Below the pieces are notes generated by a model. That model did no database searches and was not told where the DNA came from. It worked only from the letters and a program-made list of their open reading frames with translations. Positions 17,804 through 26,969 of a stretch of 64,000 nucleotides of DNA are shown in pieces; position 1 is the first letter of the stretch; the number at the start of each line of letters is the position of its first letter. The translations under genes were made by a program, and so were the position numbers. Source of the stretch: Anaerolineales bacterium UBA2395 (GTDB taxonomy: Bacteria; Chloroflexota; Anaerolineae; Anaerolineales; Villigracilaceae); assembly GCA_002343775.1 (NCBI GenBank), contig DDSH01000016.1, positions 62,001-126,000 on the forward strand. Direction: 5' to 3'.

Positions 17804-19429
17804 TTATTCGACCGGGATTTCAGCCTGCACCTTGCTCAGGTCGATGCCTTTGCCCTTGCGGTAGGCTTTGAAGCCAAAGTAGATGATCGCGGCAAGCACG
17901 TAGTTTCCAAGCATGTAGTAGATCGAACTGGTATTGCTGATCCCGATCCCATACAGGAGGTTCGGGTCAAAGATCCACTGATACAGCAAGTAAACAAGGA
18001 AGCCGCCGAAGATGACACCCGCCACGGTGATGAGCGGAATGCCGAGTACATTGTACTTGGCGATCGGAGACGACTTGTACAAGTCGGGTTTGGTATATGG
18101 CAGCAGGATCGCTGAAACGGTCGTACCAAGGAAGGTGACGGCAATGACCAGCGTGGAGCACAAGGTCAGCGAGGCGAAACTGAACAGGTTGTAGTTGAAC
18201 AGGTACGCGACGACCACCGACGGAACCACCATCAACAAGAGCGCGTTGACCGGCGTGCCGGTGCGTTCGTCCACTTTGGCGACCGATTCGGGCAGCAGGC
18301 GGTCGAATGCAGCGGCGAAGATGACGCGCGTGGAGGAAAGGAACACAGTGGCGCACCAGCCGAACCACCACAAACTCATCAGCGTAACCACAACAAACTG
18401 GATGAGTTTATTCGTCGTCAGGAAGGAAGCGAGCAGCGCCGGGTATGGCCAAATGGGAAGCGCCGGAGCGACATCGGTGTAGCCCCAAGCGTAATTCCAC
18501 CACGCCGCGCCCGCCTGCACATAGAATTCCCAACCCATCGTGTTGCGGATGGCAAAGAGCAGGACAATGCCCAACAGGGTTGTAATGCCAAGCGCCCAAC
18601 CCATGCCCGCCATGTTGCGTTTGAAATCCGTCGCGCCGCGCACTTCACCGTAGAGCGTCGCGCCCCAGTTGGGCCACAAATTGAAGAAGACCATGTAGGG
18701 AATGACGAGGAAGACCACGCCCAACGAACCACCGGCAAACGGCGTGATCGCGCCCGCATCGGTGCCGAGTTGGACTGTCGCATCGTAAACGCCGGGAGCC
18801 GCGCCGAACATGGAAGTTACATTCGCTTCCAAGCCCGCTTTGAAGGCTTCGGGTGAACCGGTCAGCAACAGGACGATCACGATCAACAGACCGAGCATCC
18901 CGCCGTAAAAGGAGAACTTCTGAATACGGGCATAGGTTTTCATGCCGAGCATGATGAACAGACTGACAATAGCCAGGGTGATGATCGAAGCGGTGAACGC
19001 GCCGTTCTGCGTACCTGCGAACCAGAGCGCCACATCCTTCAGCCCAAGCACACCCAAAATGGGAACCAGCACAATGTGACGGAACATGTCACCATATAGC
19101 GGCACCCACAACCACAGGATGAACCACCAGCCGGTTACTGCAAGAACGAATCCAATGCCCCCGCCGAGGATGCGGCTCTGCCAGACGTAATCACCGCCCG
19201 AGCGGGGCATGACAGCGATCAACGCGGCATAGACCACCACTTCAAAAAAGATGAAGATCGCGCTGATGATAAGCGCATTCACCATTCCACCCTCAAAGTA
19301 GTACATCTGACTGAAGCTGTACAGACCGAGCGTGATCAGGTTGATGGAAAACAACGCGTAGATGAACGCATCCATGACCGACCACGAACGCACAAGCCCA
19401 GTCGCTTTGCGGACAAACAAGTTGCTCAT
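17804..19429 (-). CDS. APC-superfamily amino acid permease
   Basis: A 541-residue integral membrane transporter with about 12 helices. The APC-type helix 1 region (SVMDAFIYALFSINLITLGL) and the helix 2 to loop stretch (ALIAVMPRSGGDYVWQSR) are characteristic of amino acid/polyamine transporters. Substrate unknown. A strong RBS (AAGGAGAG) precedes the start. It is the next minus-strand gene after a metallophosphoesterase, separated by a 13-bp hairpin at 19457-19486. Confidence 0.85.
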   Translation of the reverse strand: MSNLFVRKATGLVRSWSVMDAFIYALFSINLITLGLYSFSQMYYFEGGMVNALIISAIFIFFEVVVYAALIAVMPRSGGDYVWQSRILGGGIGFVLAVTGWWFILWLWVPLYGDMFRHIVLVPILGVLGLKDVALWFAGTQNGAFTASIITLAIVSLFIMLGMKTYARIQKFSFYGGMLGLLIVIVLLLTGSPEAFKAGLEANVTSMFGAAPGVYDATVQLGTDAGAITPFAGGSLGVVFLVIPYMVFFNLWPNWGATLYGEVRGATDFKRNMAGMGWALGITTLLGIVLLFAIRNTMGWEFYVQAGAAWWNYAWGYTDVAPALPIWPYPALLASFLTTNKLIQFVVVTLMSLWWFGWCATVFLSSTRVIFAAAFDRLLPESVAKVDERTGTPVNALLLMVVPSVVVAYLFNYNLFSFASLTLCSTLVIAVTFLGTTVSAILLPYTKPDLYKSSPIAKYNVLGIPLITVAGVIFGGFLVYLLYQWIFDPNLLYGIGISNTSSIYYMLGNYVLAAIIYFGFKAYRKGKGIDLSKVQAEIPVE

Positions 19430-19456
19430 AACACTCTCCTTTGGTGTTTGTATTCA

Positions 19457-19486
19457 CATAGGGACACGATAGGTCGTGTCCCTATG
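19457..19486 (-). terminator. 13-bp hairpin after the metallophosphoesterase gene
   Basis: A perfect inverted repeat, CATAGGGACACGA (19457-19469) with TCGTGTCCCTATG (19474-19486), and a 4-base loop TAGG. It begins 2 bases after the metallophosphoesterase stop. It lacks a T-run on either strand, so it may stabilise an mRNA 3' end rather than terminate by itself. Confidence 0.6.
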
Positions 19487-19488
19487 AA

Positions 19489-20436
19489 TTAACCTGTCGT
19501 CAGAACGTAATCTTCCACCTTCTTTTTTCCAAGACGAACGATCGCACCGAGCAACGTCCCCTGTTCATACATCGAACCGGGGTTGATGCACAACGTCTTA
19601 CCGATGCGCGAAACACCGCGCCCTTCGTGGATGTGACCATGCAACCCCAGCAACGGCTGAGTCTTCTCGATCACTTCGCGAAGCGCAGTCGAACCGACCG
19701 GCTTCAACGACTGCCCCGCCATTTTGGGGCGCAGGTTTTCATCCAACTCCGGCGCTTCATCCAGATTCGATTTGTACGGCGGCACATGGATGTTGAAGAT
19801 GGCGTTATGCGGTTCCTTGAGTTGCGAGATCATCGCCTCATACCGGACTTTGAGTTGATCCTCGTCCTCTTCACGATGCGTATCCCAGGGTGTGCGGTTG
19901 GACCAGCCCGAGGCGATCATCTCGTGCCCACTCTTCAGGTTCGTCACCCGCCCCTCTGCCAGCACCACGCTCTTGCTCGCACGAACGATCTCATCCACTT
20001 CGTCCATATCGTCGTTGCCCGGGCAGCAATAGACGGTCATGCCGGTGCCTTCAAGTTTTTTATCCGCCAGTTCCATCCACTGCTGAACGACCTTGAGCAC
20101 TTCCTGTAAGAAGATCTTGCCTACACGCTCCGGGTCTTTTTCCAACTCAGCGATCTCGTCTGGATCGGTCATATACGGATAGTAACCACGGCTGCGGACG
20201 CGCTTTTTCATATCCGTCAGTTCGTCTTCGTTCGTAATATCAAACACCTGTTCCAGCAAAGTGACACGGTAATTTGTTCCACCCTGATGAATAAAGGGGA
20301 CAACCGCCTTGCCCGTCATATCCCCGCCAAGGATCAATTGATCCGCATTATAGAACTTCCCCGCATTGAGAAACTTGCTCCAGCAAATATCCGACCCATG
20401 AATGTCTGTGGCAAAAAATATGGTGGTCACATGCAA
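19489..20436 (-). CDS. Calcineurin-like metallophosphoesterase
   Basis: A 315-residue two-metal phosphoesterase. The family motifs occur in order: ATDIHGSD (metal ligands Asp and His), LGGDMTG, PGNDDMDE, and at the end GLHGHIHEG. Its overall form resembles proteins that hydrolyse cyclic or linear phosphodiesters, but the substrate is not identified. No signal peptide, so probably cytoplasmic. Confidence 0.83.
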   Translation of the reverse strand: MHVTTIFFATDIHGSDICWSKFLNAGKFYNADQLILGGDMTGKAVVPFIHQGGTNYRVTLLEQVFDITNEDELTDMKKRVRSRGYYPYMTDPDEIAELEKDPERVGKIFLQEVLKVVQQWMELADKKLEGTGMTVYCCPGNDDMDEVDEIVRASKSVVLAEGRVTNLKSGHEMIASGWSNRTPWDTHREEDEDQLKVRYEAMISQLKEPHNAIFNIHVPPYKSNLDEAPELDENLRPKMAGQSLKPVGSTALREVIEKTQPLLGLHGHIHEGRGVSRIGKTLCINPGSMYEQGTLLGAIVRLGKKKVEDYVLTTG

Positions 20437-20572
20437 ATCCTTTGGCTTAGATTTTCCAGCATGGTGATGGAATGGCTTGCAGAGGTGGTGCGGAAGGTCG
20501 GATTAATTATACTCATGAGAAGTGGGAATGCAACCACCTCCAAAAAATGGATTTTGCCACTACATATGCCTT

Positions 20573-21556
20573 TCACCGGATCAAAATCAGCAGCCAATAC
20601 AACCCGCCAGCGACAGCGCCGCTGGCAGGGATGGTGATGATCCAAGCGGTGATGATCTCCTCCGCCACGCTCCAGCGCACCTTGGCAAAACTTTCCGACG
20701 CCCCCACCCCAATGATGGCAGAACTGACCACCTGCGAAGTGCTGACCGGCAGCCCCAAAAACGACGCCCCCAGAATCACAAAGCCCGAGGTCATTTGCGT
20801 TGAAAAGCTGTGAATGGGACGAATCTTGAAAAACCTGCCACCCAGCGTGCGGATCAACTTCCAGCCGCCAAGGGCGGTTCCCAACGCAATGGCAGCAGCG
20901 CTTAATGTCACCACCCACATGGGCACATGGAACTGATCGATCTGCCCGCTGATGAGGAGGCTGAGCGTGATGATGCCCATCGTCTTCTGCGCATCGTTCG
21001 TGCCGTGACTGAACGCCATCCCCAGGGCGGTGACCAGCTGTCCGCGTTTGAAAAATTCATTGATCCCGTTCGAAGCGTCGCGGGCGAGGAAGTAAATGAG
21101 GCGGGTGAAGATAAATCCGATCCCAAAGCCGAGCAGCGGCGAAGCGATCAGAGCAATGATCACTTTTTCGAGTCCTCCCAATTTGATCGCCCCCGCTCCG
21201 GCACCGGCTAGAACCGCTCCGATCATCCCGCCAATGAGAGCATGAGATGAGCTGCTCGGAATCCCCAGAAACCAGGTCAGCAAATTCCAGACGATCGCCC
21301 CAAACAAACAGGCAACCAGCACATCCAAATTGAGCGCATTCGATTGCGCCACTTCGTCGCCGATGGTGGTTGCCACTGCTACGCCGAACAGGAAAGGACC
21401 GAGAAAATTCGCGATGGCAGTCAGCCCCAGGGCGGTGCCCGGACGAAAGGCGCGCGAGGCGATCATCGTCGCCACAATGTTGCTTGAATCATGGACGCCA
21501 TTCAAAAAGTCGAATAACAATGCCAGACCGATCACGAGATAGAGTTCCAAGGGCAT
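20573..21556 (-). CDS. PiT-family inorganic phosphate transporter
   Basis: A 327-residue membrane transporter with the two PiT repeats: FDFLNGVHDSSNIVATMI near the N-terminus and FSHGTNDAQKTMGIITL near residue 200, each holding the Asn-Asp/Ser phosphate-and-cation site. IPSSSSHALIGG and LPVSTSQVVSSAIIG are the repeated substrate loops. It imports phosphate with a cation. The start at 21556 follows GAGG; longer in-frame starts would add a non-conserved hydrophilic extension. A 136-base gap without a gene follows on the minus strand. Confidence 0.88.
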   Translation of the reverse strand: MPLELYLVIGLALLFDFLNGVHDSSNIVATMIASRAFRPGTALGLTAIANFLGPFLFGVAVATTIGDEVAQSNALNLDVLVACLFGAIVWNLLTWFLGIPSSSSHALIGGMIGAVLAGAGAGAIKLGGLEKVIIALIASPLLGFGIGFIFTRLIYFLARDASNGINEFFKRGQLVTALGMAFSHGTNDAQKTMGIITLSLLISGQIDQFHVPMWVVTLSAAAIALGTALGGWKLIRTLGGRFFKIRPIHSFSTQMTSGFVILGASFLGLPVSTSQVVSSAIIGVGASESFAKVRWSVAEEIITAWIITIPASGAVAGGLYWLLILIR

Positions 21557-21729
21557 ACCAACCTCGCTTTTTCCAATCATATCCTGAAATTCATGACATT
21601 TGTTACACCACCAAAATAAAGAACCGCTATAAAATAGCCTTGTCATTGGAGACCGAATGGCAACACACAGGGGCACACGCCAGGCTCGCTACCCAAAATT
21701 TGACGCAACCTCAAATTTCAGGAGAAAAA

Positions 21730-23112
21730 ATGACCAAGCCCCCCTATCCACCCGAACCGTTCCGCATCAAAGTGACTGAAGCGATTCGTCTCATCCCGCC
21801 TGAGGCGCGAGAAACGGCGCTCAAGGAAGCAGGTTACAACCTCTTCCTGATGAAAGCAGAAGACATGTTCATTGACCTGTTGACCGATTCCGGCACAGGC
21901 GCGATGAGTTCCGAGCAATGGGCGGCGCTCATGCGCGGCGATGAGTCGTATGCAGGCGCACGCTCGTTCCATCGCCTGAAGAATGCGGTTGAAGATGTGT
22001 TCGGCTTCAAGCACTTCGCCCCCACCCATCAGGGACGCGCCGCTGAAAACATTCTGGCTGCGTGTCTCGTCAAGCCGGGGCAGTGGGTGCCAAGCAACAT
22101 GCACTTCGACACCACCGACGCCAACATCCGCGCGCGGCAGGGACGCCCCGCCAATCTCGTCATTGACGAAGCCAGCGACCCTGAGAACCGTCATCCCTTC
22201 AAGGGCAATATGGATATTGCCAAACTCAAAGCCTTTATTGCAAAGTATGGACGCGAGCAAATTCCACTGGGCATGATCACGGTCACGAACAATGCCGGGG
22301 GCGGTCAGCCGGTTTCGATGGAGAACCTCAAAGCCGTGGCGCAGGTCTATCGCGAGAACGGCATTCCCTTCTTTATAGATTCTGCGCGATATGCCGAGAA
22401 CGCCTACTTCATCAAACAGCGCGAACCCGGCTATGAAAATAAATCGGTCAAAGAGATCGCGCGTGAGATGTATTCGCTGGCAGATGGCATGACCATGTCT
22501 GCCAAAAAGGATGCCATCGTCAACATTGGCGGGCTGATCTGCATGAACGACGATACACTCTTCCAAAACGTGAAGAACGAGTTGATCTTGCGTGAAGGTT
22601 TCCCCACATATGGCGGGCTTGCCGGGCGGGATCTGGATGCAATGGCAGTGGGATTGTACGAAGGCTTGGATGAAGACTATCTGCGCTACCGCCTTGGGCA
22701 AACGGCATATCTCGCTTCACGCCTGAACGAAAACGGGATTCCCACCATTCAGCCGACCGGTGGTCATGGCGTCTATGTCAATGCCGGGGCGATCTTCCCG
22801 CACATTCCCAATTACGAATTCCCCGCTCAGGCGCTCGCCGTTGAACTCTATCGCGAAGGCGGTATCCGCGGCGTGGAAATTGGCTCTGTCATGTTTGCCT
22901 GCCTCGACCCGGAAGATAATACATGGCATTACCCGGCACTTGAGTTGTTGCGCCTTGCCATTCCGCGCCGCACATACACACAAAGCCATCTCGACTATGT
23001 GGCAGATTGCCTCGTTGCAATCAAAGCGCGTGCCGATAAAGTGAAAGGCTACAGGTTCACCTACGCCCCAGAGCTTTTGCGCCATTTCACGGCGAGGTTC
23101 GAACCGCTGTAA
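21730..23112 (+). CDS. tnaA: Tryptophanase (tryptophan indole-lyase)
   Basis: A 460-residue PLP enzyme of the beta-eliminating lyase family that splits L-tryptophan into indole, pyruvate and ammonia. The PLP lysine is Lys260 in MSAKKDAIVNIGG. Between tryptophanase and tyrosine phenol-lyase, the residues favour tryptophanase: GVEIGS carries Val and Ile where phenol-lyases have Met and Arg, and the end reads LRHFTARF with the tryptophanase His. The N-terminal half is somewhat phenol-lyase-like. The start at 21730 follows GGAG; a long upstream extension in frame is spurious. No TnaC-like leader peptide is seen. Confidence 0.9.
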   Translation: MTKPPYPPEPFRIKVTEAIRLIPPEARETALKEAGYNLFLMKAEDMFIDLLTDSGTGAMSSEQWAALMRGDESYAGARSFHRLKNAVEDVFGFKHFAPTHQGRAAENILAACLVKPGQWVPSNMHFDTTDANIRARQGRPANLVIDEASDPENRHPFKGNMDIAKLKAFIAKYGREQIPLGMITVTNNAGGGQPVSMENLKAVAQVYRENGIPFFIDSARYAENAYFIKQREPGYENKSVKEIAREMYSLADGMTMSAKKDAIVNIGGLICMNDDTLFQNVKNELILREGFPTYGGLAGRDLDAMAVGLYEGLDEDYLRYRLGQTAYLASRLNENGIPTIQPTGGHGVYVNAGAIFPHIPNYEFPAQALAVELYREGGIRGVEIGSVMFACLDPEDNTWHYPALELLRLAIPRRTYTQSHLDYVADCLVAIKARADKVKGYRFTYAPELLRHFTARFEPL

Positions 23113-23116
23113 AATC

Positions 23117-23155
23117 AAAAGGGGACAGTCACTTTGAAGGTGACTATCCCCTTTT
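23117..23155. terminator. Bidirectional terminator between tryptophanase and SRPBCC genes
   Basis: AAAAGGGGACAGTCAC (23117-23132) pairs with GTGACTATCCCCTTTT (23140-23155) with one mismatch. The A/T runs give a U-tail on both strands, suiting the convergent gene pair. Confidence 0.8.
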
Positions 23156-23595
23156 CATCCAGTAATTTTTTCCAACGCACCAAATGCCGCACGCCAGGCA
23201 CGCTCCTGCCATTGCATGGCTTCGACCCATTCCGGTGAACTTCGCCAGCCTGAATGGATCAAATGCAGCTGAGTTCCACTTTGTGTGGGAATAAAAAACA
23301 CCACCACATGCGTCAGCGGGTCGGCTTGGTTGGCAAAATGTTTGAACTGCTTCGGGCTGCGCCACTCAAACGAGAGGAATTGATCCGGCTCCAATGCCGT
23401 GATGCGGCATCCAATGGTGCTGTTGTTTTCGCGGTCATCCGGCTGCCAGAATAATTCGTAACGCCCACCGACTTTCAATTCTACTTCGGCAACTTCAGCC
23501 AGCCATGTTTGAAGTTTGGCGTTAACGGTAAACGTTTCAAAGGCTTGGCGGGCGTCACAGGATAGATGAGAGGATGCGTGAATAATCCGATCCAT
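23155..23595 (-). CDS. SRPBCC (AHSA1-like) domain protein
   Basis: A 146-residue START/Bet v1-like fold protein. Typical elements are the opening DARQAFETFT helix, the VGGRYELFW strand and the final helix EWVEAMQWQERAWRAAFGALE. Members bind hydrophobic ligands or act as Hsp90 activator-like proteins; the ligand is unknown here. It ends against the bidirectional terminator and is followed upstream by a VOC gene on the same strand. Confidence 0.82.
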   Translation of the reverse strand: MDRIIHASSHLSCDARQAFETFTVNAKLQTWLAEVAEVELKVGGRYELFWQPDDRENNSTIGCRITALEPDQFLSFEWRSPKQFKHFANQADPLTHVVVFFIPTQSGTQLHLIHSGWRSSPEWVEAMQWQERAWRAAFGALEKITG

Positions 23596-23637
23596 TGGAC
23601 ACTCATTCCTTTTTTCAATTCACAAGATTCGCATACA

Positions 23638-23994
23638 CTATGCAGTTGGTTTGTAATCCGGGTCGTGCTGGTCAAACATGATCGGGTTGTCGTCTGGGTC
23701 GGTCAGGGTGATGTAGGCAGGACCCGTTGTAGATTCGTCCGCTTCTTCATTCAGTTTTATGCCGTTTGCCTTCAAGTGTTTCTGTATCCCCCGCACATCG
23801 GTTGGGACAAAGGTCAGCAGATTCTTTTCGAACATGCCCTGGAATAGTCCAATGACGGTGTCTCCGTTTTGCAAGATGACCCAGTTCTCGTCACGATGGT
23901 CATCGAGCAAGGTAAAGCCCAGTTTCTGGTAAAAGTCCAGCGAGGCATGGATATCTTTCACGGTCAAGCTGAGGGAAAATTTTCCAAGTTCCAT
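23638..23994 (-). CDS. VOC (glyoxalase-fold) protein
   Basis: A 118-residue vicinal oxygen chelate protein. It begins FSLSLTVKDIHASLDFYQKL and ends with YITLTDPDDNPIMFDQ, the two beta-alpha modules with a metal-ligand Glu/His/Gln set not fully clear. Similar proteins are annotated as glyoxalase or bleomycin resistance. It has a good RBS (AGGAG) upstream and 42 bases to the SRPBCC gene, so the two may form an operon. Confidence 0.82.
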   Translation of the reverse strand: MELGKFSLSLTVKDIHASLDFYQKLGFTLLDDHRDENWVILQNGDTVIGLFQGMFEKNLLTFVPTDVRGIQKHLKANGIKLNEEADESTTGPAYITLTDPDDNPIMFDQHDPDYKPTA

Positions 23995-24139
23995 TTGAAT
24001 CTCCTTTGACTAAATCAACCGGATAAAGTTGGTCTATTATAGAACATTTTTTCTATTTCAGCAACAGGATTAATTTAATCGCCTTTCTGGGTACAATCGC
24101 AGGGAAGACGTAAAACCGCAACCCAAATGTGAGGAACTC

Positions 24140-25174
24140 ATGACCCCTTCCCTTTATTATTCCGATTACCTGGAACTCGATAAGATCCTCGGCAGCCAGC
24201 ACCCAAAGAGTAGCCTCAAAACCGATGAGATGTTGTTCATCATCATCCATCAGGCGTATGAACTGTGGTTTAAGATGGTCATCCATGAACTGGACCGTGT
24301 GCGCGAGATCTTCGATACAGACAAGGTTCAAGATAATGCCGGGGAGATGAGCATTGCTGTCCATAAGTTGAAGCGCATTGTGAGAATTTTCGAAGTCATC
24401 AACCGTCAAGTGGATATTCTCGAAACGATGACACCGATGGATTTCCTCGAGTTTCGTGATCTGCTTGTGCCATCTTCGGGATTCCAAAGTCTGCAATTCC
24501 GCATCATCGAAGCGAAGTTGGGACTCAAAATGGAACAACGCCACAAAGCCAACTACTACAAGAACACCCGTCCGGGTGGATTCAACCAACGGGACTACGA
24601 TGCAATCTCCGCCGTAGAGTCTGAGGCGACGCTCAAAGGGCTGGTTATGAAATGGGCAGAGCGAACTCCGTTCTTTGATGAAGCCTTGTGGCGAGACTTC
24701 CAATCCAAATACCCACTCGAAGAGGGCGAGCAAAAATTCTGGAGCGATTACAAACAGATTTACAAGAACAGTCTTTCCGGTTCGGTGGAATTGCGTCAGT
24801 TCGATGAGTTGGAACGCATTTTTTACAAGGAAGGGTTGGGAGAGTTTTCAGTAGGCGCGATGCGGTCGGTCTTGTTCATTATGATGTACCGCAATCTGCC
24901 CATCTTTCAACAGCCGTTCGACCTGCTTTCAACGTTGATCGACATCGATGAGATGCTTTCGCAATTCCGTTACAAACACATGCTGATGGCGCGCCGCATG
25001 ATCGGTGTGCGTATGGGCACTGGTGGCACAAGCGGAGCAGGCTATCTTGAAGGTGCGTTGCGACAGCACTACATTTTCAAGGAGCTCACCGAAGTTTCGA
25101 CCTTTTTGGTGGATCGCAGTCACCTGCCAGAATTGCCCAAAGCCGTCAAAGAGAAAACAAGTTTCAACGCATAG
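24140..25174 (+). CDS. kynA: Tryptophan 2,3-dioxygenase
   Basis: A 344-residue haem enzyme that oxidises L-tryptophan to N-formylkynurenine. Key residues are visible: distal His37 in FIIIHQAYELWFKM, the substrate-binding Arg in GFQSLQFR, the haem ligand His280 in FRYKHMLMARRMIG, and the substrate loop GTGGTSGAGYL. It is longer than the Xanthomonas enzyme (about 298 aa) because of an insertion around residues 150-225, as in animal enzymes. The RBS GAGGA precedes the start. No kynureninase or formamidase gene is adjacent. Confidence 0.93.
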   Translation: MTPSLYYSDYLELDKILGSQHPKSSLKTDEMLFIIIHQAYELWFKMVIHELDRVREIFDTDKVQDNAGEMSIAVHKLKRIVRIFEVINRQVDILETMTPMDFLEFRDLLVPSSGFQSLQFRIIEAKLGLKMEQRHKANYYKNTRPGGFNQRDYDAISAVESEATLKGLVMKWAERTPFFDEALWRDFQSKYPLEEGEQKFWSDYKQIYKNSLSGSVELRQFDELERIFYKEGLGEFSVGAMRSVLFIMMYRNLPIFQQPFDLLSTLIDIDEMLSQFRYKHMLMARRMIGVRMGTGGTSGAGYLEGALRQHYIFKELTEVSTFLVDRSHLPELPKAVKEKTSFNA

Positions 25175-25205
25175 AAGACCATCGTCTTTTCTTCAGTGGA
25201 TAAAC

Positions 25206-26147
25206 ATGCTCCGTCTCATCTCAATCGGCAGTCTTGCCGCACTCTTCTTTAGCAGTACCTTCGTCATCAACCGCGCCTTGAGTTTACAGGGCGGTCACTG
25301 GGCGTGGACATCTTCCCTGCGTTTCGGTTTTATGCTATTGATGCTCGTTGTGATTCTTCTAGCAACGCAGGGCAAAAAAGCGCTTGCTGATGTGAAAGAT
25401 ATTTTCTTCAAACACTGGTTGTTCTGGGTTCTCTCAGGCAGTATCGGCTTCGGCGTGTTCTATGCGCTCATCACATTCAGTTCACAATACGCAGCGGGCT
25501 GGGTGGTCGCCACCACCTGGCAAACCACCATCCTTGCCACACCGCTTGTGCTGCTGTTGTTCGGGCGCAGCGTCCCGCGCAATGGATTACTCTTCACAGG
25601 CATCATCTTCATCGGCATCGTGCTTGTCAACATCGAACACGCCACGCTGACCAGCCTGCGCGAAGTGCTGTTGAGCGCATTGCCCGTCCTCGGCGCGGCA
25701 TTTGCCTACCCGATCGGCAATCAACTCGTCTGGGAATCACGCAAGGGGAATCACCCCCGCCTGCCGCATATTCAACATCCGATTTTGGATAACGCCTTTG
25801 CACGAGTCTTGCTGCTGACTCTCGGTTCACTCCCCTTTTGGGCTGGGTTGCTACTAGTGACCTCTCCCCCTGCCCCAAGCGCAGACCAGTTCATCAGCAC
25901 CGCGCTGGTTGCATTACTCTCTGGTGTGATTGCCACCACGTTATTTTTATACGCCCGTCATCTGGCACACAAACCCTACGAAGTCTCCGCCGTTGATTCG
26001 ACACAATCGCTTGAGGTCGTCTTCTCGCTCGTTGGGGAAATCATTTTCCTCGGCGCTGCCCTGCCCGGTACGATCGGAATAGCAGGGATTGCGCTCACCG
26101 TCCTCGGGTTGGTGGCATATATCAGTTTTCAGAACAAATCACTTTAG
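25206..26147 (+). CDS. EmrE/DMT-family multidrug or metabolite exporter
   Basis: A 313-residue protein with about 10 membrane helices, matching the 'multidrug resistance efflux transporter' branch of the drug/metabolite transporter superfamily. Features are LFFSSTFVINRALSLQGGHW at the first helix and the final EVVFSLVGEIIFLG segment. The start at 25206 is chosen because upstream in-frame residues overlap kynA out of phase. It lies 31 bases after kynA and 12 bases before the next membrane protein, so these may be co-transcribed. Confidence 0.82.
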   Translation: MLRLISIGSLAALFFSSTFVINRALSLQGGHWAWTSSLRFGFMLLMLVVILLATQGKKALADVKDIFFKHWLFWVLSGSIGFGVFYALITFSSQYAAGWVVATTWQTTILATPLVLLLFGRSVPRNGLLFTGIIFIGIVLVNIEHATLTSLREVLLSALPVLGAAFAYPIGNQLVWESRKGNHPRLPHIQHPILDNAFARVLLLTLGSLPFWAGLLLVTSPPAPSADQFISTALVALLSGVIATTLFLYARHLAHKPYEVSAVDSTQSLEVVFSLVGEIIFLGAALPGTIGIAGIALTVLGLVAYISFQNKSL

Positions 26148-26159
26148 AGGATAAGAGAC

Positions 26160-26960
26160 ATGATATCGAATACATCACGTTTTCTGACATACGCCTGCGC
26201 CGTTTTGTATGGGCTGACTGGTTTACTGTTATTCATGTTCCCCGAAACACTTGCGCCGGTCTTTGCCTGGAAGGTGACATCATTCATGGTCATGACCATC
26301 GGCGCGTGGAGTTTGGGCAACGCCTGGCTGGCATTCATCAACGCCCGCCGCTGGGACTGGAGCCTGAATCGCACTTCCCTGCTTTATCTTTGGCTGTTCG
26401 GGGTTGGAGAACTGCTGGTCTTATTTGCCTTCCGTGCAAAACTTGTTTTGCAGCATCCCATTGCGTGGCTGTATCTGCTGACCCTCGTAGTCAATGTTTT
26501 AACCGCCGTCGTCGGCACAACAGAGATCATCCGCCTGCACCCGAAAAGCACGCCCAATGGAGAGATATTAAACCCTGCGCAAAAAATCCCAGCCGTGCTG
26601 TTCGTCATCTTCGTCGGCTTTCTCGGCGTATATGGCATCGTAGCCCAGATCGGTGATGTTGGCACAAATGGCGGCATCTTCCCAGAGATCATGTCACTGT
26701 TCACCCTGCGAAGTTTTGGCGTATTCTACTTTTCGCTGGCGCTGGCAGTCATCCCTTTCTTCTGGCAAATCGGATACAAAACCGTGCTACACCACGCCTT
26801 CGCTTCGTATGGGCTGATCATCTTTATCACGGTTGCTGCATTTATCAATATTTCTCTATTTGATTTTTCACAACATCCCGGCGGGCTTTTATATTTCGGC
26901 GCATACTTGATCGTGGGCATTCCACTGGCATTTTTATTCCGCAAATACGGAACGAGATAA
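26160..26960 (+). CDS. Integral membrane protein of unknown function
   Basis: A 266-residue protein with about 8 hydrophobic helices and little else. Charged loops are short. No transporter or enzyme motif is recognised, although the opening (LYGLTGLLLFMFPE) resembles small conserved membrane proteins of the DoxX-like or DUF4345 style; that is only an impression. A clear RBS (GAGGATAAGAGAC) precedes the start, and it sits between the exporter and recJ. Confidence 0.7.
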   Translation: MISNTSRFLTYACAVLYGLTGLLLFMFPETLAPVFAWKVTSFMVMTIGAWSLGNAWLAFINARRWDWSLNRTSLLYLWLFGVGELLVLFAFRAKLVLQHPIAWLYLLTLVVNVLTAVVGTTEIIRLHPKSTPNGEILNPAQKIPAVLFVIFVGFLGVYGIVAQIGDVGTNGGIFPEIMSLFTLRSFGVFYFSLALAVIPFFWQIGYKTVLHHAFASYGLIIFITVAAFINISLFDFSQHPGGLLYFGAYLIVGIPLAFLFRKYGTR

Positions 26961-26969
26961 AATCAACTT

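Noticed and set aside
21657..21729. A possible TnaC-like leader peptide before tryptophanase.
   Set aside because: The short frame from 21657 has no Trp codons and runs out of phase into tnaA, so it lacks the Trp-dependent stalling logic of TnaC.
21370..21729. A 120-residue N-terminal extension of tryptophanase.
   Set aside because: Arg/Ser-rich, overlaps the phosphate transporter region on the other strand, no RBS; the GGAG-preceded ATG at 21730 fits the family.
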